A stretch of DNA of 64,000 nucleotides, from NCBI GenBank assembly GCA_947470515.1, contig CANITF010000003.1, forward strand, positions 1 to 64,000, written 5' to 3'. The first letter of the stretch is position 1; the number at the start of each line of letters is the position of its first letter. A program made the translations under genes and the position numbers. Below, in pieces: positions 44,174 to 53,256 of the stretch. Source of the DNA: Flavobacteriales bacterium (GTDB lineage: Bacteria; Bacteroidota; Bacteroidia; Flavobacteriales_D; Crocinitomicaceae). Under the pieces are notes generated by a model. That model saw only the letters and a program-made list of their open reading frames with translations. It had not been told where the DNA came from and made no database searches.

Positions 44174-45271
44174 ATGAAAATATCTTTAATTTTTCTTGGA
44201 ATAAGTCTGAGTATAGCACTATTTTTCATCTTTCCAAAGGAAGCTATTGCTGATGAAAATAATGCTACTAGAAATACAAGTGATACAACAATCGTAAATG
44301 ATTCTATTATCACACTTGTTGCGGTTGGAGACATCATGATGGGGACTAATTTCCCAAGTGATTCTTATCTGCCACCGAGAGATTTATTATTGCTTGAGCC
44401 ACTTTACACTTTTCTTCAGAACGCTGACATTACATTTGGTAATTTGGAAGGAACGGTTTTAAATGCTGGAGGAACAGTCAAAAAATGTCAAGATTCAACA
44501 AAATGTTATGCATTCAGACAACCAGAATATTTTGTTGAACAATTGAAAATCGCTGGATTTGATTTTTTATCTGTTGCCAATAACCACATGGGCGATTTTG
44601 GTCAAGTAGGCAGAGATAATTCTTCTAAAGTTTTGAAAGAAAAAGGCTTTCGTTTTGCAGGTTTAGAATCGTGCCCATGGGATACATTGACAGTTAAAGG
44701 ATTAAAAATTGGAATGACAGGTTTTGCACCAAATACGGCGTGTCTTCAAATAACAGATTATGAAACAGTGCGAAAGGTTGTTTCGAAATTAAATGAAATG
44801 TGTGATGTTGTTATTGTATCGTTTCACGGCGGAGCTGAAGGTTCTAGTAGGTCTCATGTCACTAAGAAAACGGAAATTTTTTATGAAGAAGATCGAGGGA
44901 ATGTTTATGAATTTGCGCGAGTTGCTATTGATGCTGGTGCTGATGTAGTTTTGGGTCATGGTCCGCATGTCACAAGGGCGATTGATCTTTATAAAGGAAA
45001 ATTCATTACGTATTCAATGGGGAATTTCTGCACGTATGGCAGATTCAATTTGAACGGGATTAGTGGTGTTGCTCCGCTTTTTCAGTTACGATTGAAAAGA
45101 GATGGGACCTTTATTGATGGAAATATTGTTTCAACAAAACAATTGGGTGAGGGTGGACCTGTTTTAGATCCATTAAATGGAGCTCTGCAGCAAATCAAGT
45201 TATTGACTGCTGCAGATATACCAGGTTTAAAATTGGAATTTGGAGAGAATGGATTTTTTAAATTCAATTAA
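44174..45271 (+). CDS. CapA-family (PGA_cap) metallophosphatase-like protein
   Basis: The 365-residue protein has a signal peptide (ISLIFLGISLSIALFFIF) and the CapA/PgsA metallophosphatase fold: VAVGDIMMGTNF near 51, FGNLEGTVL near 92, SVANNHMGDFG near 134, VSFHGGAEGSS near 216 and VLGHGPHVTRAI near 260. Relatives act in poly-gamma-glutamate capsule formation, but many Bacteroidota members have no capsule link. The catalytic residues look intact. The ATG at 44174 is preferred to a TTG four codons upstream because it gives a compact signal peptide. Confidence 0.85.
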   Translation: MKISLIFLGISLSIALFFIFPKEAIADENNATRNTSDTTIVNDSIITLVAVGDIMMGTNFPSDSYLPPRDLLLLEPLYTFLQNADITFGNLEGTVLNAGGTVKKCQDSTKCYAFRQPEYFVEQLKIAGFDFLSVANNHMGDFGQVGRDNSSKVLKEKGFRFAGLESCPWDTLTVKGLKIGMTGFAPNTACLQITDYETVRKVVSKLNEMCDVVIVSFHGGAEGSSRSHVTKKTEIFYEEDRGNVYEFARVAIDAGADVVLGHGPHVTRAIDLYKGKFITYSMGNFCTYGRFNLNGISGVAPLFQLRLKRDGTFIDGNIVSTKQLGEGGPVLDPLNGALQQIKLLTAADIPGLKLEFGENGFFKFN

Positions 45272-45275
45272 AAAA

Positions 45276-45797
45276 TTAGATGTTATCAATCTTCTTTTGT
45301 AATTTATTATCCTCAATAATTATATTGTTCTTTTTTGCAAATGCCGCTTGTGCTCCTTGGAAAGCACTATCAAATGAAATTTCTTTTTTCGCTAATTCAT
45401 CATTTAAACTTGTCATTCTTGCCATATCTTCTGCAGTGATTTTGTCGCCTAATTGAAGAATCACTATCATTTCTTTATATTCATTTTGATAGGCTTTTTT
45501 GTAGAAATTAAACAAATCTAAAGCAGTGTTTTTCATTGATGCATCACCATCAAATGGTTCCATTTTAGAAACACGTTGAATTGATGAGTCACATTGAATA
45601 ATTGTTTTTAAACGAACAGCTTCACAGCCGTCTAAATCTGTTTCGATTTTTGCAACTAAATCAAACATTAATTCAATGATTTTTGCTTGTTCCTTTATAA
45701 TGGTGTCATTGTATTCTATGGGTGTCATTGATGGTTTGCTGTTGCACGATTGTAAAAGCAAAAAGGCAACTGTCAAAAGGGAAATAAATACTTTCAT
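45276..45797 (-). CDS. Putative lipoprotein of unknown function
   Basis: The 173-residue product has a lipoprotein signal (VFISLLTVAFLLLQSC, lipobox LLQSC at about 14-18), so it should be lipidated at Cys18. The mature part is mostly helical with Glu/Lys and Asp, including YNDTIIKEQAKIIELMFDLVAKIE near 30 and NFYKKAYQNEYKEMIVIL near 107. It resembles small helical surface lipoproteins of Bacteroidota but I cannot name a family. It converges on the CapA-like gene with a four-base gap. Confidence 0.7.
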   Translation of the reverse strand: MKVFISLLTVAFLLLQSCNSKPSMTPIEYNDTIIKEQAKIIELMFDLVAKIETDLDGCEAVRLKTIIQCDSSIQRVSKMEPFDGDASMKNTALDLFNFYKKAYQNEYKEMIVILQLGDKITAEDMARMTSLNDELAKKEISFDSAFQGAQAAFAKKNNIIIEDNKLQKKIDNI

Positions 45798-45872
45798 AGG
45801 GTTAGATTTTTTAATAAAAATACTATTTCAAATGAGATTGGCTCAATATTTTAGACATATTTTATCAAAACT

Positions 45873-45930
45873 TGTCAGTCAATCTGTCATTTCGACATAA
45901 AAATATGCTATGAAAGGTGTGTGAATGACA
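45873..45930 (+). promoter_or_regulatory. TGTCA motif cluster upstream of dnaK
   Basis: TGTCA occurs at 45873-45877 and in TGTCATTTCGACA (45885-45897), where TGTC and GACA form an inverted repeat; a reversed TGACA lies at 45926-45930. A matching CTGTCA-N4-GNC is found before grpE. No CIRCE or classical sigma-32 box is present. This may be the heat-shock control region of the chaperone genes. Confidence 0.35.
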
Positions 45931-46018
45931 AATTAGTACGTTTTTGAAACTTTTTTTCTGGTGGCATAATGATTGACTAATCGAAATCAAGTTTTAAAAG
46001 TGAAAAAATAATTACAAA

Positions 46019-47929
46019 ATGGGAAAAATAATTGGAATTGACTTAGGAACTACCAACTCGTGTGTTTCTGTGATGGAGGGAAGTGAGCCGGTAGTAATTG
46101 CTAACTCAGAAGGGAAAAGAACAACACCTTCAGTTGTAGCATTCGTTGAAGGTGGTGAGCGTAAAGTTGGAGATCCAGCGAAACGTCAAGCAATCACTAA
46201 CCCGACAAAAACAATTTCGTCTATCAAAAGATTCATGGGTACAACTTATGAGGAAATGAAAGCGGAAGCAGGACGTGTACCTTACACGGTAGTTAAAGGA
46301 GACAACAATACTCCACGTGTGAAAATCGACGATCGTTTGTATTCTCCACAAGAAATTTCTGCAATGATTCTTCAAAAAATGAAGAAAACAGCTGAAGATT
46401 ATTTAGGTCATGAAGTTACTGAAGCAGTTGTTACTGTTCCTGCATATTTCAATGACGCTCAACGTCAAGCAACAAAAGAAGCTGGTGAAATCGCTGGTTT
46501 AACAATCAAAAGAATTATCAATGAGCCTACAGCAGCAGCTTTAGCTTATGGATTAGATAAAAAAGGAGTTGATCAAAAAATCGTTGTTTTCGATTTTGGT
46601 GGAGGAACACATGACGTTTCTGTACTTGAATTAGGAGATGGTGTATTTGAAGTATTGGCAACAGACGGAGATACTCACTTAGGTGGAGATGACGTTGATG
46701 AGGCAATCATTGCTTGGTTAGCAGAAGAATTTAAAAATGACGAAGGATTGAACTTACGTGAAGATCCAATGGCATTACAACGTTTGAAAGAAGCTGCTGA
46801 AAAAGCGAAAATTGAACTTTCTTCAACTACTTCAACTGAAATCAATTTGCCTTACATCATGCCAGTTGATGGTATACCTAAACACCTTGTAAGAACATTA
46901 CAACGTGCGAAGTTTGAGCAATTAATTTCTGACATCGTTGAAAGAACAATCGCTCCTTGTCGTTCAGCAATGAAAAACGCTGGATTATCAACAAGTGATA
47001 TCGATGAAGTAATTTTAGTAGGTGGTTCAACACGTATTCCGATTATTCAAGATGCAGTAGAGCGTTTCTTTGGAAAAGCACCATCAAAAGGAGTTAATCC
47101 TGACGAAGTGGTTGCAGTTGGTGCAGCAATTCAAGGTGGAGTTTTAACAGGAGAAGTAAAAGATGTATTGTTATTAGACGTTATTCCTTTATCAGTAGGA
47201 ATCGAAACAATGGGTGGAGTTTTCACGAAATTGATCGAAGCGAATACGACAATTCCATCTAAAAAATCAGAAGTGTTCTCAACGGCTTCAGATAGTCAAC
47301 CATCAGTTGATATTCACGTATTACAAGGTGAAAGAACGATGGCGACTGACAACAAATCATTGGGTCGTTTCCAATTAACGGATATTCCACCAGCACAAAG
47401 AGGAGTGCCACAAATTGAGGTAACGTTCGATATTGATGCAAATGGTATCATGAATATTTCTGCAAAAGACAAAGGAACAGGAAAAGAGCAATCAATTAAG
47501 ATTGAAGCTTCTTCAGGTTTGTCAGATGCTGAAATCCAAAGAATGAAAGCTGAAGCGATTGCAAATGCTGATTCAGATAATAAGTTACGTGAAGAAGTTG
47601 AGTTGATCAACAAAGCAGATTCTACGATTTTCCAAACTGAGCGTCAGTTGAAGGAATACGGAGATAAAATCTCTGCTGATAAAAAACAACCAATCGAAGA
47701 AGCATTAGCTGAATTGAAAACTGAATTCGAAGCGAGACACGTTGGAAATCTTGAAGCTGCAATGGAAAAATTAAATACTGTTTTCCAAGCTGCATCTCAA
47801 GACATGTACAATGCTGCAAATGCTGATGGAGGAAACACTGGAGGAAACGAAAGTGCTGAAAATCCAGCGGATGAAGTAACAGATGTTGACTTCGAAGAAG
47901 TTGATGACAAAGCAGATAAGAAGAAATAA
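46019..47929 (+). CDS. dnaK: Chaperone protein DnaK (Hsp70)
   Basis: DnaK binds exposed hydrophobic segments and folds or protects proteins, working with DnaJ and GrpE. The 636 residues include the ATPase domain ([18 protein letters not shown] at the start, phosphate loop [16 protein letters not shown] near 192, [11 protein letters not shown] near 339), the linker and peptide-binding domain ([16 protein letters not shown] near 387), and a lid ending in the acidic [11 protein letters not shown] tail. His198 stands in the usual GGGTFD position; I recall the same His in other Flavobacteriia. It is not linked to grpE-dnaJ. A hairpin terminator follows at 47946-47981. Confidence 0.98.
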   Translation: MGKIIGIDLGTTNSCVSVMEGSEPVVIANSEGKRTTPSVVAFVEGGERKVGDPAKRQAITNPTKTISSIKRFMGTTYEEMKAEAGRVPYTVVKGDNNTPRVKIDDRLYSPQEISAMILQKMKKTAEDYLGHEVTEAVVTVPAYFNDAQRQATKEAGEIAGLTIKRIINEPTAAALAYGLDKKGVDQKIVVFDFGGGTHDVSVLELGDGVFEVLATDGDTHLGGDDVDEAIIAWLAEEFKNDEGLNLREDPMALQRLKEAAEKAKIELSSTTSTEINLPYIMPVDGIPKHLVRTLQRAKFEQLISDIVERTIAPCRSAMKNAGLSTSDIDEVILVGGSTRIPIIQDAVERFFGKAPSKGVNPDEVVAVGAAIQGGVLTGEVKDVLLLDVIPLSVGIETMGGVFTKLIEANTTIPSKKSEVFSTASDSQPSVDIHVLQGERTMATDNKSLGRFQLTDIPPAQRGVPQIEVTFDIDANGIMNISAKDKGTGKEQSIKIEASSGLSDAEIQRMKAEAIANADSDNKLREEVELINKADSTIFQTERQLKEYGDKISADKKQPIEEALAELKTEFEARHVGNLEAAMEKLNTVFQAASQDMYNAANADGGNTGGNESAENPADEVTDVDFEEVDDKADKKK

Positions 47930-47945
47930 TTCTTACATATTTTAA

Positions 47946-47981
47946 GAAAAATGGGAACTCGAAAGGTTCCCATTTTTTTTT
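47946..47981 (+). terminator. dnaK terminator
   Basis: ATGGGAAC and GTTCCCAT form a stem with loop TCGAAAG, followed by a run of nine T. It starts about 20 bases after the dnaK stop. A near-copy is found 240 bases further on. Confidence 0.88.
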
Positions 47982-48013
47982 GTTTTAACTTTTAAAGGTG
48001 TCTTCTTATACGA

Positions 48014-48169
48014 GAGGAAATTACAGGTCTTTTTGGTCGAGAAGTATATTCAAAAGATTTTCAAGGGACAGCTTCAATTGAAATCAATTTAGAAGAGCAA
48101 GCAGGAATGTACTTGGTTTCAATCATTTCTGAAGGAAAGAAAAGTACTTCATATGTTGTGATAGAGTGA
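48014..48169 (+). pseudogene. Remnant of a T9SS type A sorting domain
   Basis: A frame with no start codon, opened by a stop at 47993-47995, reads EEITGLFGREVYSKDFQG, TASIEINLEEQAGMYLVSI, then ISEGKKSTSYVVIE and a TGA stop. This is the C-terminal half of a T9SS sorting domain: the xxLFGREVY turn, the acidic strand pair, AGMYLVSI and a final Lys/Ser-rich strand. The parent secreted protein is gone, and nothing upstream of 48014 extends it. It is the 3' tail of a deleted or recombined gene. It sits between two near-identical hairpins. Confidence 0.75.
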
Positions 48170-48185
48170 TTATTTAATCTTTAAT

Positions 48186-48217
48186 GAAAAATGGGAAATT
48201 GAAAGGTTCCCATTTTA
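48186..48217. terminator. Terminator of T9SS remnant and of kup
   Basis: ATGGGAA-ATTGAAAGG-TTCCCAT differs from the dnaK hairpin at two of 26 positions. It follows the T9SS remnant on + and, read on -, ends the kup pair with a TTTTTC run. Confidence 0.7.
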
Positions 48218-48252
48218 TATTTAAATATTTATTTCAGAAGTTTTAATTTATA

Positions 48253-50262
48253 TCACTCTGTTTTAGGCTCATTTTCCTCACCTCTCGTCAAAGCAATTTT
48301 ATTTGATTTAGCTGAATAATCCTCCCAATCTTCAATCAGCTCTTGGTCGTATTGTTTTGTTACCGAAATTGGAATATATTCTACTACAACATTCGTTTTG
48401 TCTAGCCCAAAATCTTCTGCAGGTTTTAGTCCAGTCATTTTAACAAAACGATATGCCTTAATACAAATGCTTTCGAAAGCAGTTAATTTGTTATCAGTTG
48501 CTACTCTTGAATTTAGAACAATAAATTTAAAATCTGGTTCGTCGAATTCACCTTTCACACTTGGGAAAACACTTTCTCCAGTTAATTCGCCTTTTTCAAC
48601 CATTTTGCGTTGTATTTTACGCATCATGTATTCAATTCGATGTTCCTCTTTAAAGCCAAGTTGTAAACTTACATAATAGCAGGATTTATCAATTATTTCA
48701 TTTACCGTATAGTGCACACCCCAGGGGTCACTAATTATTTCAACATGCAAAAACCATGTTACTCCAGCTTTGCGCGGATGTTTCTTGAATAATGAAAAGA
48801 ATACAGTTGCGTCTATTTTGTTTGGTGTGTTACTCCTAGTTGGATATACTAAATTGGATGTTTCAAAATTAATGGTTTCGTCCATTTGAACCTTGTTCAA
48901 TAAAGGGATTACTTTTTTCATTGAAATATATTCTGTGATACTTTTCCTTAAAATTTTAGCTTTATAATAGAAATATAGTAAAGTGAAGAAGGATGAAGCA
49001 AGTAATAAAGTAAACCAGCCTCCATGAACGATTTTACCTAAATTGGAAAGTAAAAATATTCCTTCTAAAGCTATGAAAAAGGCAAAAATTCCTAGATAAA
49101 TAAGTTTCATTTTTGGGTACTTATGCAACAATAGGTAACACAAAAGAGTGGAAGTCATTACCATGTTAATAGTAATAGCCAAACCATACGCAGATTCCAT
49201 AGTTGTTGATTTTTTAAATACTGCTATAACCAATAAACAGCCAGCCATCATAAACCAGTTTATAAATGGAATATATATTTGGCCTCTATGATCGCTTGGG
49301 TATTTAACGCGAAGATTAGTCCACAAATTAAGTTTAATTGCTTCGTTCATTAACGAAAATACTCCAGTAATTAATGCCTGTGAAGCAATGATCGTTGCAA
49401 GTGTTGCTATTCCGATTGCAAATGGTAACATTCCATCTGGTACCATGGCATAGAATATTGTTTCTTTAGGTTTTAATACGAATCCGTCTGACAAACACAA
49501 AGCTGACTGACCAAGATAATTTATAACAAGTAACACACTCATTACAGACCAACTAATTCGTATGTTTTTCTTTCCACAATGTCCAAGATCAGAATACAAT
49601 GCTTCAGCTCCAGTAGTACAAAGGAAAACAGCGCCAAGAACCCAAAAACCACCTTTCACATTAACAATCAAATTGTATGCATAATATGGATTGAAAGCAT
49701 TTAATACATCTGGATTTTTTGCAATATTAATAAGACCTAAATAGCCAATAAATGCAAACCATAGGATCATAACTGGACCAAATGCTTTTCCAATTGCCGC
49801 TGTTCCAAATTGTTGAATTGAAAACAAAAAAACAATGATACCAACTACTACAGGTATTACTGGAAAATCAGGAAAAATATTATTTATACCTTCCACAGCA
49901 GATGATATCGAAATAGCAGGTGTTATAAATCCATCTGCTAAAAGCGTTGCGCAACCAATTAATGCCGGAATTATTATCCATTTTACCTTCTTCGATTTCA
50001 ATAATGCAAATAATGCAAAAATTCCTCCTTCTCCTTTATTATCAGCATTGAGCGCTAAATAAATATATTTGATAGTTGCAAGTAGAATTAACGTCCAAAT
50101 AACTGCAGATAATCCACCCATGATTAAATCATAAGAGAAATCTTTTCCATTTCCAGTAATTGCTTGGAAAACATATAAAGGAGAGGTCCCAATATCACCA
50201 AAGACGATTCCAACTGTTATTAGCAATCCCGCTGCTGTTACCTTACTTGTTTTAATAGACAT
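48253..50262 (-). CDS. kup: Low-affinity potassium transporter Kup (copy 1)
   Basis: The 669-residue protein is a Kup/HAK/KT-type K+ uptake system, probably H+-coupled, of the inner membrane. It has about 12 transmembrane helices with GIVFGDIGTSPLYVFQAI near 18 and DNKGEGGIFALFALLKSKK near 75, and a C-terminal cytoplasmic domain of about 190 residues. It is 35 bases downstream of a second kup gene in the same direction, and the two proteins are alike over almost their whole length, so this is a tandem duplication. Divergence is spread across the genes, including the C-terminal domain (HPRKAGVTW versus RPRKAGVVW), so the copies are not recent. Confidence 0.95.
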   Translation of the reverse strand: MSIKTSKVTAAGLLITVGIVFGDIGTSPLYVFQAITGNGKDFSYDLIMGGLSAVIWTLILLATIKYIYLALNADNKGEGGIFALFALLKSKKVKWIIIPALIGCATLLADGFITPAISISSAVEGINNIFPDFPVIPVVVGIIVFLFSIQQFGTAAIGKAFGPVMILWFAFIGYLGLINIAKNPDVLNAFNPYYAYNLIVNVKGGFWVLGAVFLCTTGAEALYSDLGHCGKKNIRISWSVMSVLLVINYLGQSALCLSDGFVLKPKETIFYAMVPDGMLPFAIGIATLATIIASQALITGVFSLMNEAIKLNLWTNLRVKYPSDHRGQIYIPFINWFMMAGCLLVIAVFKKSTTMESAYGLAITINMVMTSTLLCYLLLHKYPKMKLIYLGIFAFFIALEGIFLLSNLGKIVHGGWFTLLLASSFFTLLYFYYKAKILRKSITEYISMKKVIPLLNKVQMDETINFETSNLVYPTRSNTPNKIDATVFFSLFKKHPRKAGVTWFLHVEIISDPWGVHYTVNEIIDKSCYYVSLQLGFKEEHRIEYMMRKIQRKMVEKGELTGESVFPSVKGEFDEPDFKFIVLNSRVATDNKLTAFESICIKAYRFVKMTGLKPAEDFGLDKTNVVVEYIPISVTKQYDQELIEDWEDYSAKSNKIALTRGEENEPKTE

Positions 50263-50297
50263 TAACCTTGTTTTTATATAAATAATTCAGAATAATT

Positions 50298-52292
50298 CTA
50301 ATTATCTTCACCTCGTGTCAAGGAAATTTTAGAATGTTTTCCAGAATAATCTTCCCAATCTTCAACTAATTCTTGATCATATTGTTTTGTGACACTAATT
50401 GGAATGTATTCTACCATGACGTTCGTTTTGTCTAGCCCAAAATCTTCTGCTGGTTTCAATCCTGTTGATTTCACAAAACGATAAGCTTTAACACAGATAA
50501 TTTGGAATGCAGTTAATTTATTGTCTGTAGCAACCCGAGAATTCAAAACGATGAATTTAAAATCAGGTTCATCAATTTTCCCTTTAACTGAATCAAAAAC
50601 ACTTTCTCCTGTTAATTCCCCTTTTTCAACCATTTTTCGTTGAATTTTTCTCATCATGTATTCTGTTCTATGTTCTTCTTTGAAACCCAATTGGAGATTA
50701 ATATAGTAACAGGACTTGTCTATAATTTCGTTAACAGTATAATGCACTCCCCAAGGTTCGTTTAAAATATCTAAGTGCAAAAACCAAACAACTCCCGCTT
50801 TACGTGGTCGTTTTTTAAAGAGGGAAAAGAATACTGTAGCATCCAACCTGTTTGGGGTGTTACTCCTTGTTGGATAAACCAAATTTGATGCTTCGTATTG
50901 AAGATTTGGGTCGGCTTTAGTTGCATTTAACAGTGGGATAACTTTTTTCATTGAAACATATTCTGTAATACTTTTTCTCAGTAAACGTGCTTTGTAAAAT
51001 AAAAACAACAAAGTAAAGAATCCAGTTGCTAATATTAACGTAAACCAACCACCATGAACAATTTTTCCTAAATTAGACATTAAGAATACACCTTCTATTG
51101 TCAAGAAAACACTAAAAATAACAAGATAAGCGACCTTCATTTTTGGATATTTCAGCATGAGTAAATAACATAACAAAATGGAAGTCATTACCATGTCGAT
51201 AGTTATTGCTAAACCATAAGTTGCTTCCATAGCCGTCGACTTTCTAAAAATTGCGATTACAAGTAAGCATCCTGCCATTAAAAACCAATTAATAAATGGG
51301 ATGTAAATTTGCCCTTTATGATCAGTTGGATATTTTACTCTTAGATTCGTCCATAAATTCAATTTGATAGCCTCATTCATTAATGTGAAAACTCCAGTAA
51401 TCAGCGCTTGAGAAGCAATGATTGTTGCTGCTGTTGCAATTGCAATTGCGAAAGGTAACATTCCATCGGGAACCATCGCGTAAAAAATTGTTTCTTTTGA
51501 TTTCAAAGAAAAACCATCCGATAGACATAAAGCTGATTGCCCTAAATAATTGGTTACCAAAAGAATGCTCATCATTGACCAACTTATACGAATGTTTTTC
51601 TTTCCACAATGGCCTAAATCTGAATACAATGCTTCAGCTCCAGTAGTACAAAGAAAAACCGCACCAAGAACCCAAAAACCACCTTTCACATTGACAATCA
51701 AATTATAAGCGTAATAAGGATTGAAAGCGTTTAATACATCAGGATTTTTCATAATATTGATGACTCCTAAATAACCTAAAAATCCAAACCATATTATCAT
51801 TACCGGTCCAAATGCTTTACCAATCGCTGAAGTGCCAAATTGTTGAATTGAGAATAGCATCACGATTATACCCACAACAACTGGTATTACAGGGAAATCT
51901 GGAAAAATATTGTTGATACCTTCAACTGCCGAGGAAATGGAAATTGCTGGAGTAATGAATCCATCGGCAAGTAATGTTGCACAACCTATTAATGCAGGAA
52001 TAATTACCCATTTGATACGTTTGGATTTTAGTAAAGCGAAGAGGGCAAAAATTCCTCCTTCTCCTTTATTGTCTGCATTTAGTGCGAAGTAAATATATTT
52101 TATTGTTGCAAGTAAAATTAATGTCCAAATAACGGATGATAACCCTCCCATTATTAAATCGTAAGAGAAATTAGTTCCATTTCCTGTTATAGCCTGAAAT
52201 ACATATAATGGAGATGTTCCAATGTCTCCGAACACAATTCCAATGGTTATTAAAACTCCTGCTGCAGAAGCCTTTGTAGTACTTATAGACAT
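50298..52292 (-). CDS. kup: Low-affinity potassium transporter Kup (copy 2)
   Basis: The 664-residue paralogue has the same topology and motifs: GIVFGDIGTSPLYVFQAITG near 18, ALNADNKGEGGIFALFALL near 70, VKGGFWVLGAVFLCTTGAEALYS near 205. The start is taken as the ATG at 52292 because it aligns with the start of copy 1 and because a minus-strand -7 box reading TACATTTA lies at 52310-52317, within a longer reading frame. Together the two genes likely form one transcript. Keeping two copies may allow use of different K+ or pH ranges, which is inference. Confidence 0.95.
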   Translation of the reverse strand: MSISTTKASAAGVLITIGIVFGDIGTSPLYVFQAITGNGTNFSYDLIMGGLSSVIWTLILLATIKYIYFALNADNKGEGGIFALFALLKSKRIKWVIIPALIGCATLLADGFITPAISISSAVEGINNIFPDFPVIPVVVGIIVMLFSIQQFGTSAIGKAFGPVMIIWFGFLGYLGVINIMKNPDVLNAFNPYYAYNLIVNVKGGFWVLGAVFLCTTGAEALYSDLGHCGKKNIRISWSMMSILLVTNYLGQSALCLSDGFSLKSKETIFYAMVPDGMLPFAIAIATAATIIASQALITGVFTLMNEAIKLNLWTNLRVKYPTDHKGQIYIPFINWFLMAGCLLVIAIFRKSTAMEATYGLAITIDMVMTSILLCYLLMLKYPKMKVAYLVIFSVFLTIEGVFLMSNLGKIVHGGWFTLILATGFFTLLFLFYKARLLRKSITEYVSMKKVIPLLNATKADPNLQYEASNLVYPTRSNTPNRLDATVFFSLFKKRPRKAGVVWFLHLDILNEPWGVHYTVNEIIDKSCYYINLQLGFKEEHRTEYMMRKIQRKMVEKGELTGESVFDSVKGKIDEPDFKFIVLNSRVATDNKLTAFQIICVKAYRFVKSTGLKPAEDFGLDKTNVMVEYIPISVTKQYDQELVEDWEDYSGKHSKISLTRGEDN

Positions 52293-52453
52293 AGAAAAAA
52301 AAATTTCCGTAAATGTAACTGAATTCAATCTATTAATAGAGATTCAAATGAAATAAAAAAGACAATTTATTTAAATATTTTTCGGTAAAATATGAAGTGT
52401 ATTTTATTTTAAACCTATAATTATTTAATTATTACGACGAAAAAATTGTGGGC

Positions 52454-52486
52454 AAAAAAAAATCCCGACGATAAGTCGGGATTCTT
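52454..52486 (-). terminator. rplT operon terminator
   Basis: AATCCCGAC and GTCGGGATT form a 9-base stem with a GATAA loop; on the minus strand it is followed by a run of T. It lies 24 bases after the rplT stop and ends the thrS-infC-rpmI-rplT operon. Confidence 0.9.
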
Positions 52487-52509
52487 GCTATATAAAGTTT
52501 AATTACTTC

Positions 52510-52857
52510 TTATTTCTTCACTGCGTCACAAACCGCCTTGAAAGCTTCAGGGTGATTCATGGCTAAATCTGCAAGAACCTTACGGTTCAATTCAACTCCA
52601 CCTTTGTGTACAGCTCCAATAAATTGAGAATAACTCATTCCATGTTGACGTGCACCTGCGTTGATACGCGTAATCCACAACGAACGGAAGTTTCTTTTCT
52701 TTTGCTTACGTCCTTCGTAAGCATAATTTAATCCTTTTTCAACTGCATTTTTTGCAACTGTCCAAACATTTTTTCTGCGGCCATAGTATCCTTTGGCTAG
52801 CTTCATCAAGTTTTTTCTACGAGCTCTTGATGCTACGTGATTTACTGATCTTGGCAT
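52510..52857 (-). CDS. rplT: 50S ribosomal protein L20
   Basis: L20 binds 23S rRNA early in large-subunit assembly. The 115-residue, highly basic protein has the classic start [29 protein letters not shown] and the conserved core [20 protein letters not shown]. It closes the thrS-infC-rpmI-rplT operon. A 109-base gap from rpmI is long for such an operon and includes a stem-loop at 52949-52968. In several phyla L20 represses its own operon through a leader RNA; nothing proves this here. Confidence 0.97.
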   Translation of the reverse strand: MPRSVNHVASRARRKNLMKLAKGYYGRRKNVWTVAKNAVEKGLNYAYEGRKQKKRNFRSLWITRINAGARQHGMSYSQFIGAVHKGGVELNRKVLADLAMNHPEAFKAVCDAVKK

Positions 52858-52949
52858 AATTTCTAGTTTTTTAATAAAGAGTGCACCTTTGTTTCAGATG
52901 ACTTAGCTACTCGTTACCGGGTTAAACAATAATAAACCTTTGTGTTTAC

Positions 52950-52967
52950 ATTCGTCAAAAGACGAAT
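52950..52967 (-). promoter_or_regulatory. Stem-loop between rpmI and rplT
   Basis: ATTCGTC (52950-52956) and GACGAAT (52961-52967) form a perfect 7-base stem with an AAAA loop directly at the rpmI stop codon. No T run follows on the minus strand, so it is not a simple terminator. It may stabilise or process the mRNA, or take part in autoregulation. Confidence 0.4.
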
Positions 52968-53161
52968 TACATACACAATTGTACTTTGATATTTGATACA
53001 TCTGCTTGGTGAACCAAACCAGCTGCTGTCAAATTTCTCTTACGCTTCTTAGACTTCTTAGTTAAGATGTGGCTTTTAAAAGCGTGTTTTCTTTTGATTT
53101 TACCGCTTCCAGTGATTGTGAATCTCTTCTTAGCACTAGATTTAGTTTTCATTTTTGGCAT
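52967..53161 (-). CDS. rpmI: 50S ribosomal protein L35
   Basis: This is the 64-residue basic L35 protein of the large subunit. The start [30 protein letters not shown] is diagnostic, and the C-terminal SKKRKRNL block is present. The length is normal for the family. It lies between infC and rplT, the standard order. The gap to infC is filled by a low-complexity spacer (53205-53256). Confidence 0.97.
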   Translation of the reverse strand: MPKMKTKSSAKKRFTITGSGKIKRKHAFKSHILTKKSKKRKRNLTAAGLVHQADVSNIKVQLCM

Positions 53162-53204
53162 CTCTCTTCGTTTTTTAAAGTTACCTTTATATAGCTTCTT
53201 TACA

Positions 53205-53256
53205 GGATTTGTGATTTAGGATTCGTAATTCCGAATTCCAAATTTAAAATCCCGAA
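53205..53256. repeat. Low-complexity GGATTCGTAATTCCGAATTCC spacer
   Basis: The infC-rpmI gap is a chain of words GGATTTGTGATTTAGGATTCG, TAATTCCGAATTCC, AAATTTAAAATCCCGAATT. The last word also occurs at 21916-21929, and the GGAATT/AATTCC words occur at 2314-2347. It lies inside an essential ribosomal operon, where mobile DNA would normally be unwelcome. Confidence 0.6.

Noticed and set aside
48253-52292. Kup pair as an assembly duplication
   Set aside because: The copies differ at many positions, including their C-terminal domains and intergenic edges, so they are real paralogues.
2314-53256. CRISPR array or tandem repeat locus
   Set aside because: The repeated words are irregular, very short and spread between unrelated genes; no regularly spaced identical repeats with unique spacers exist.
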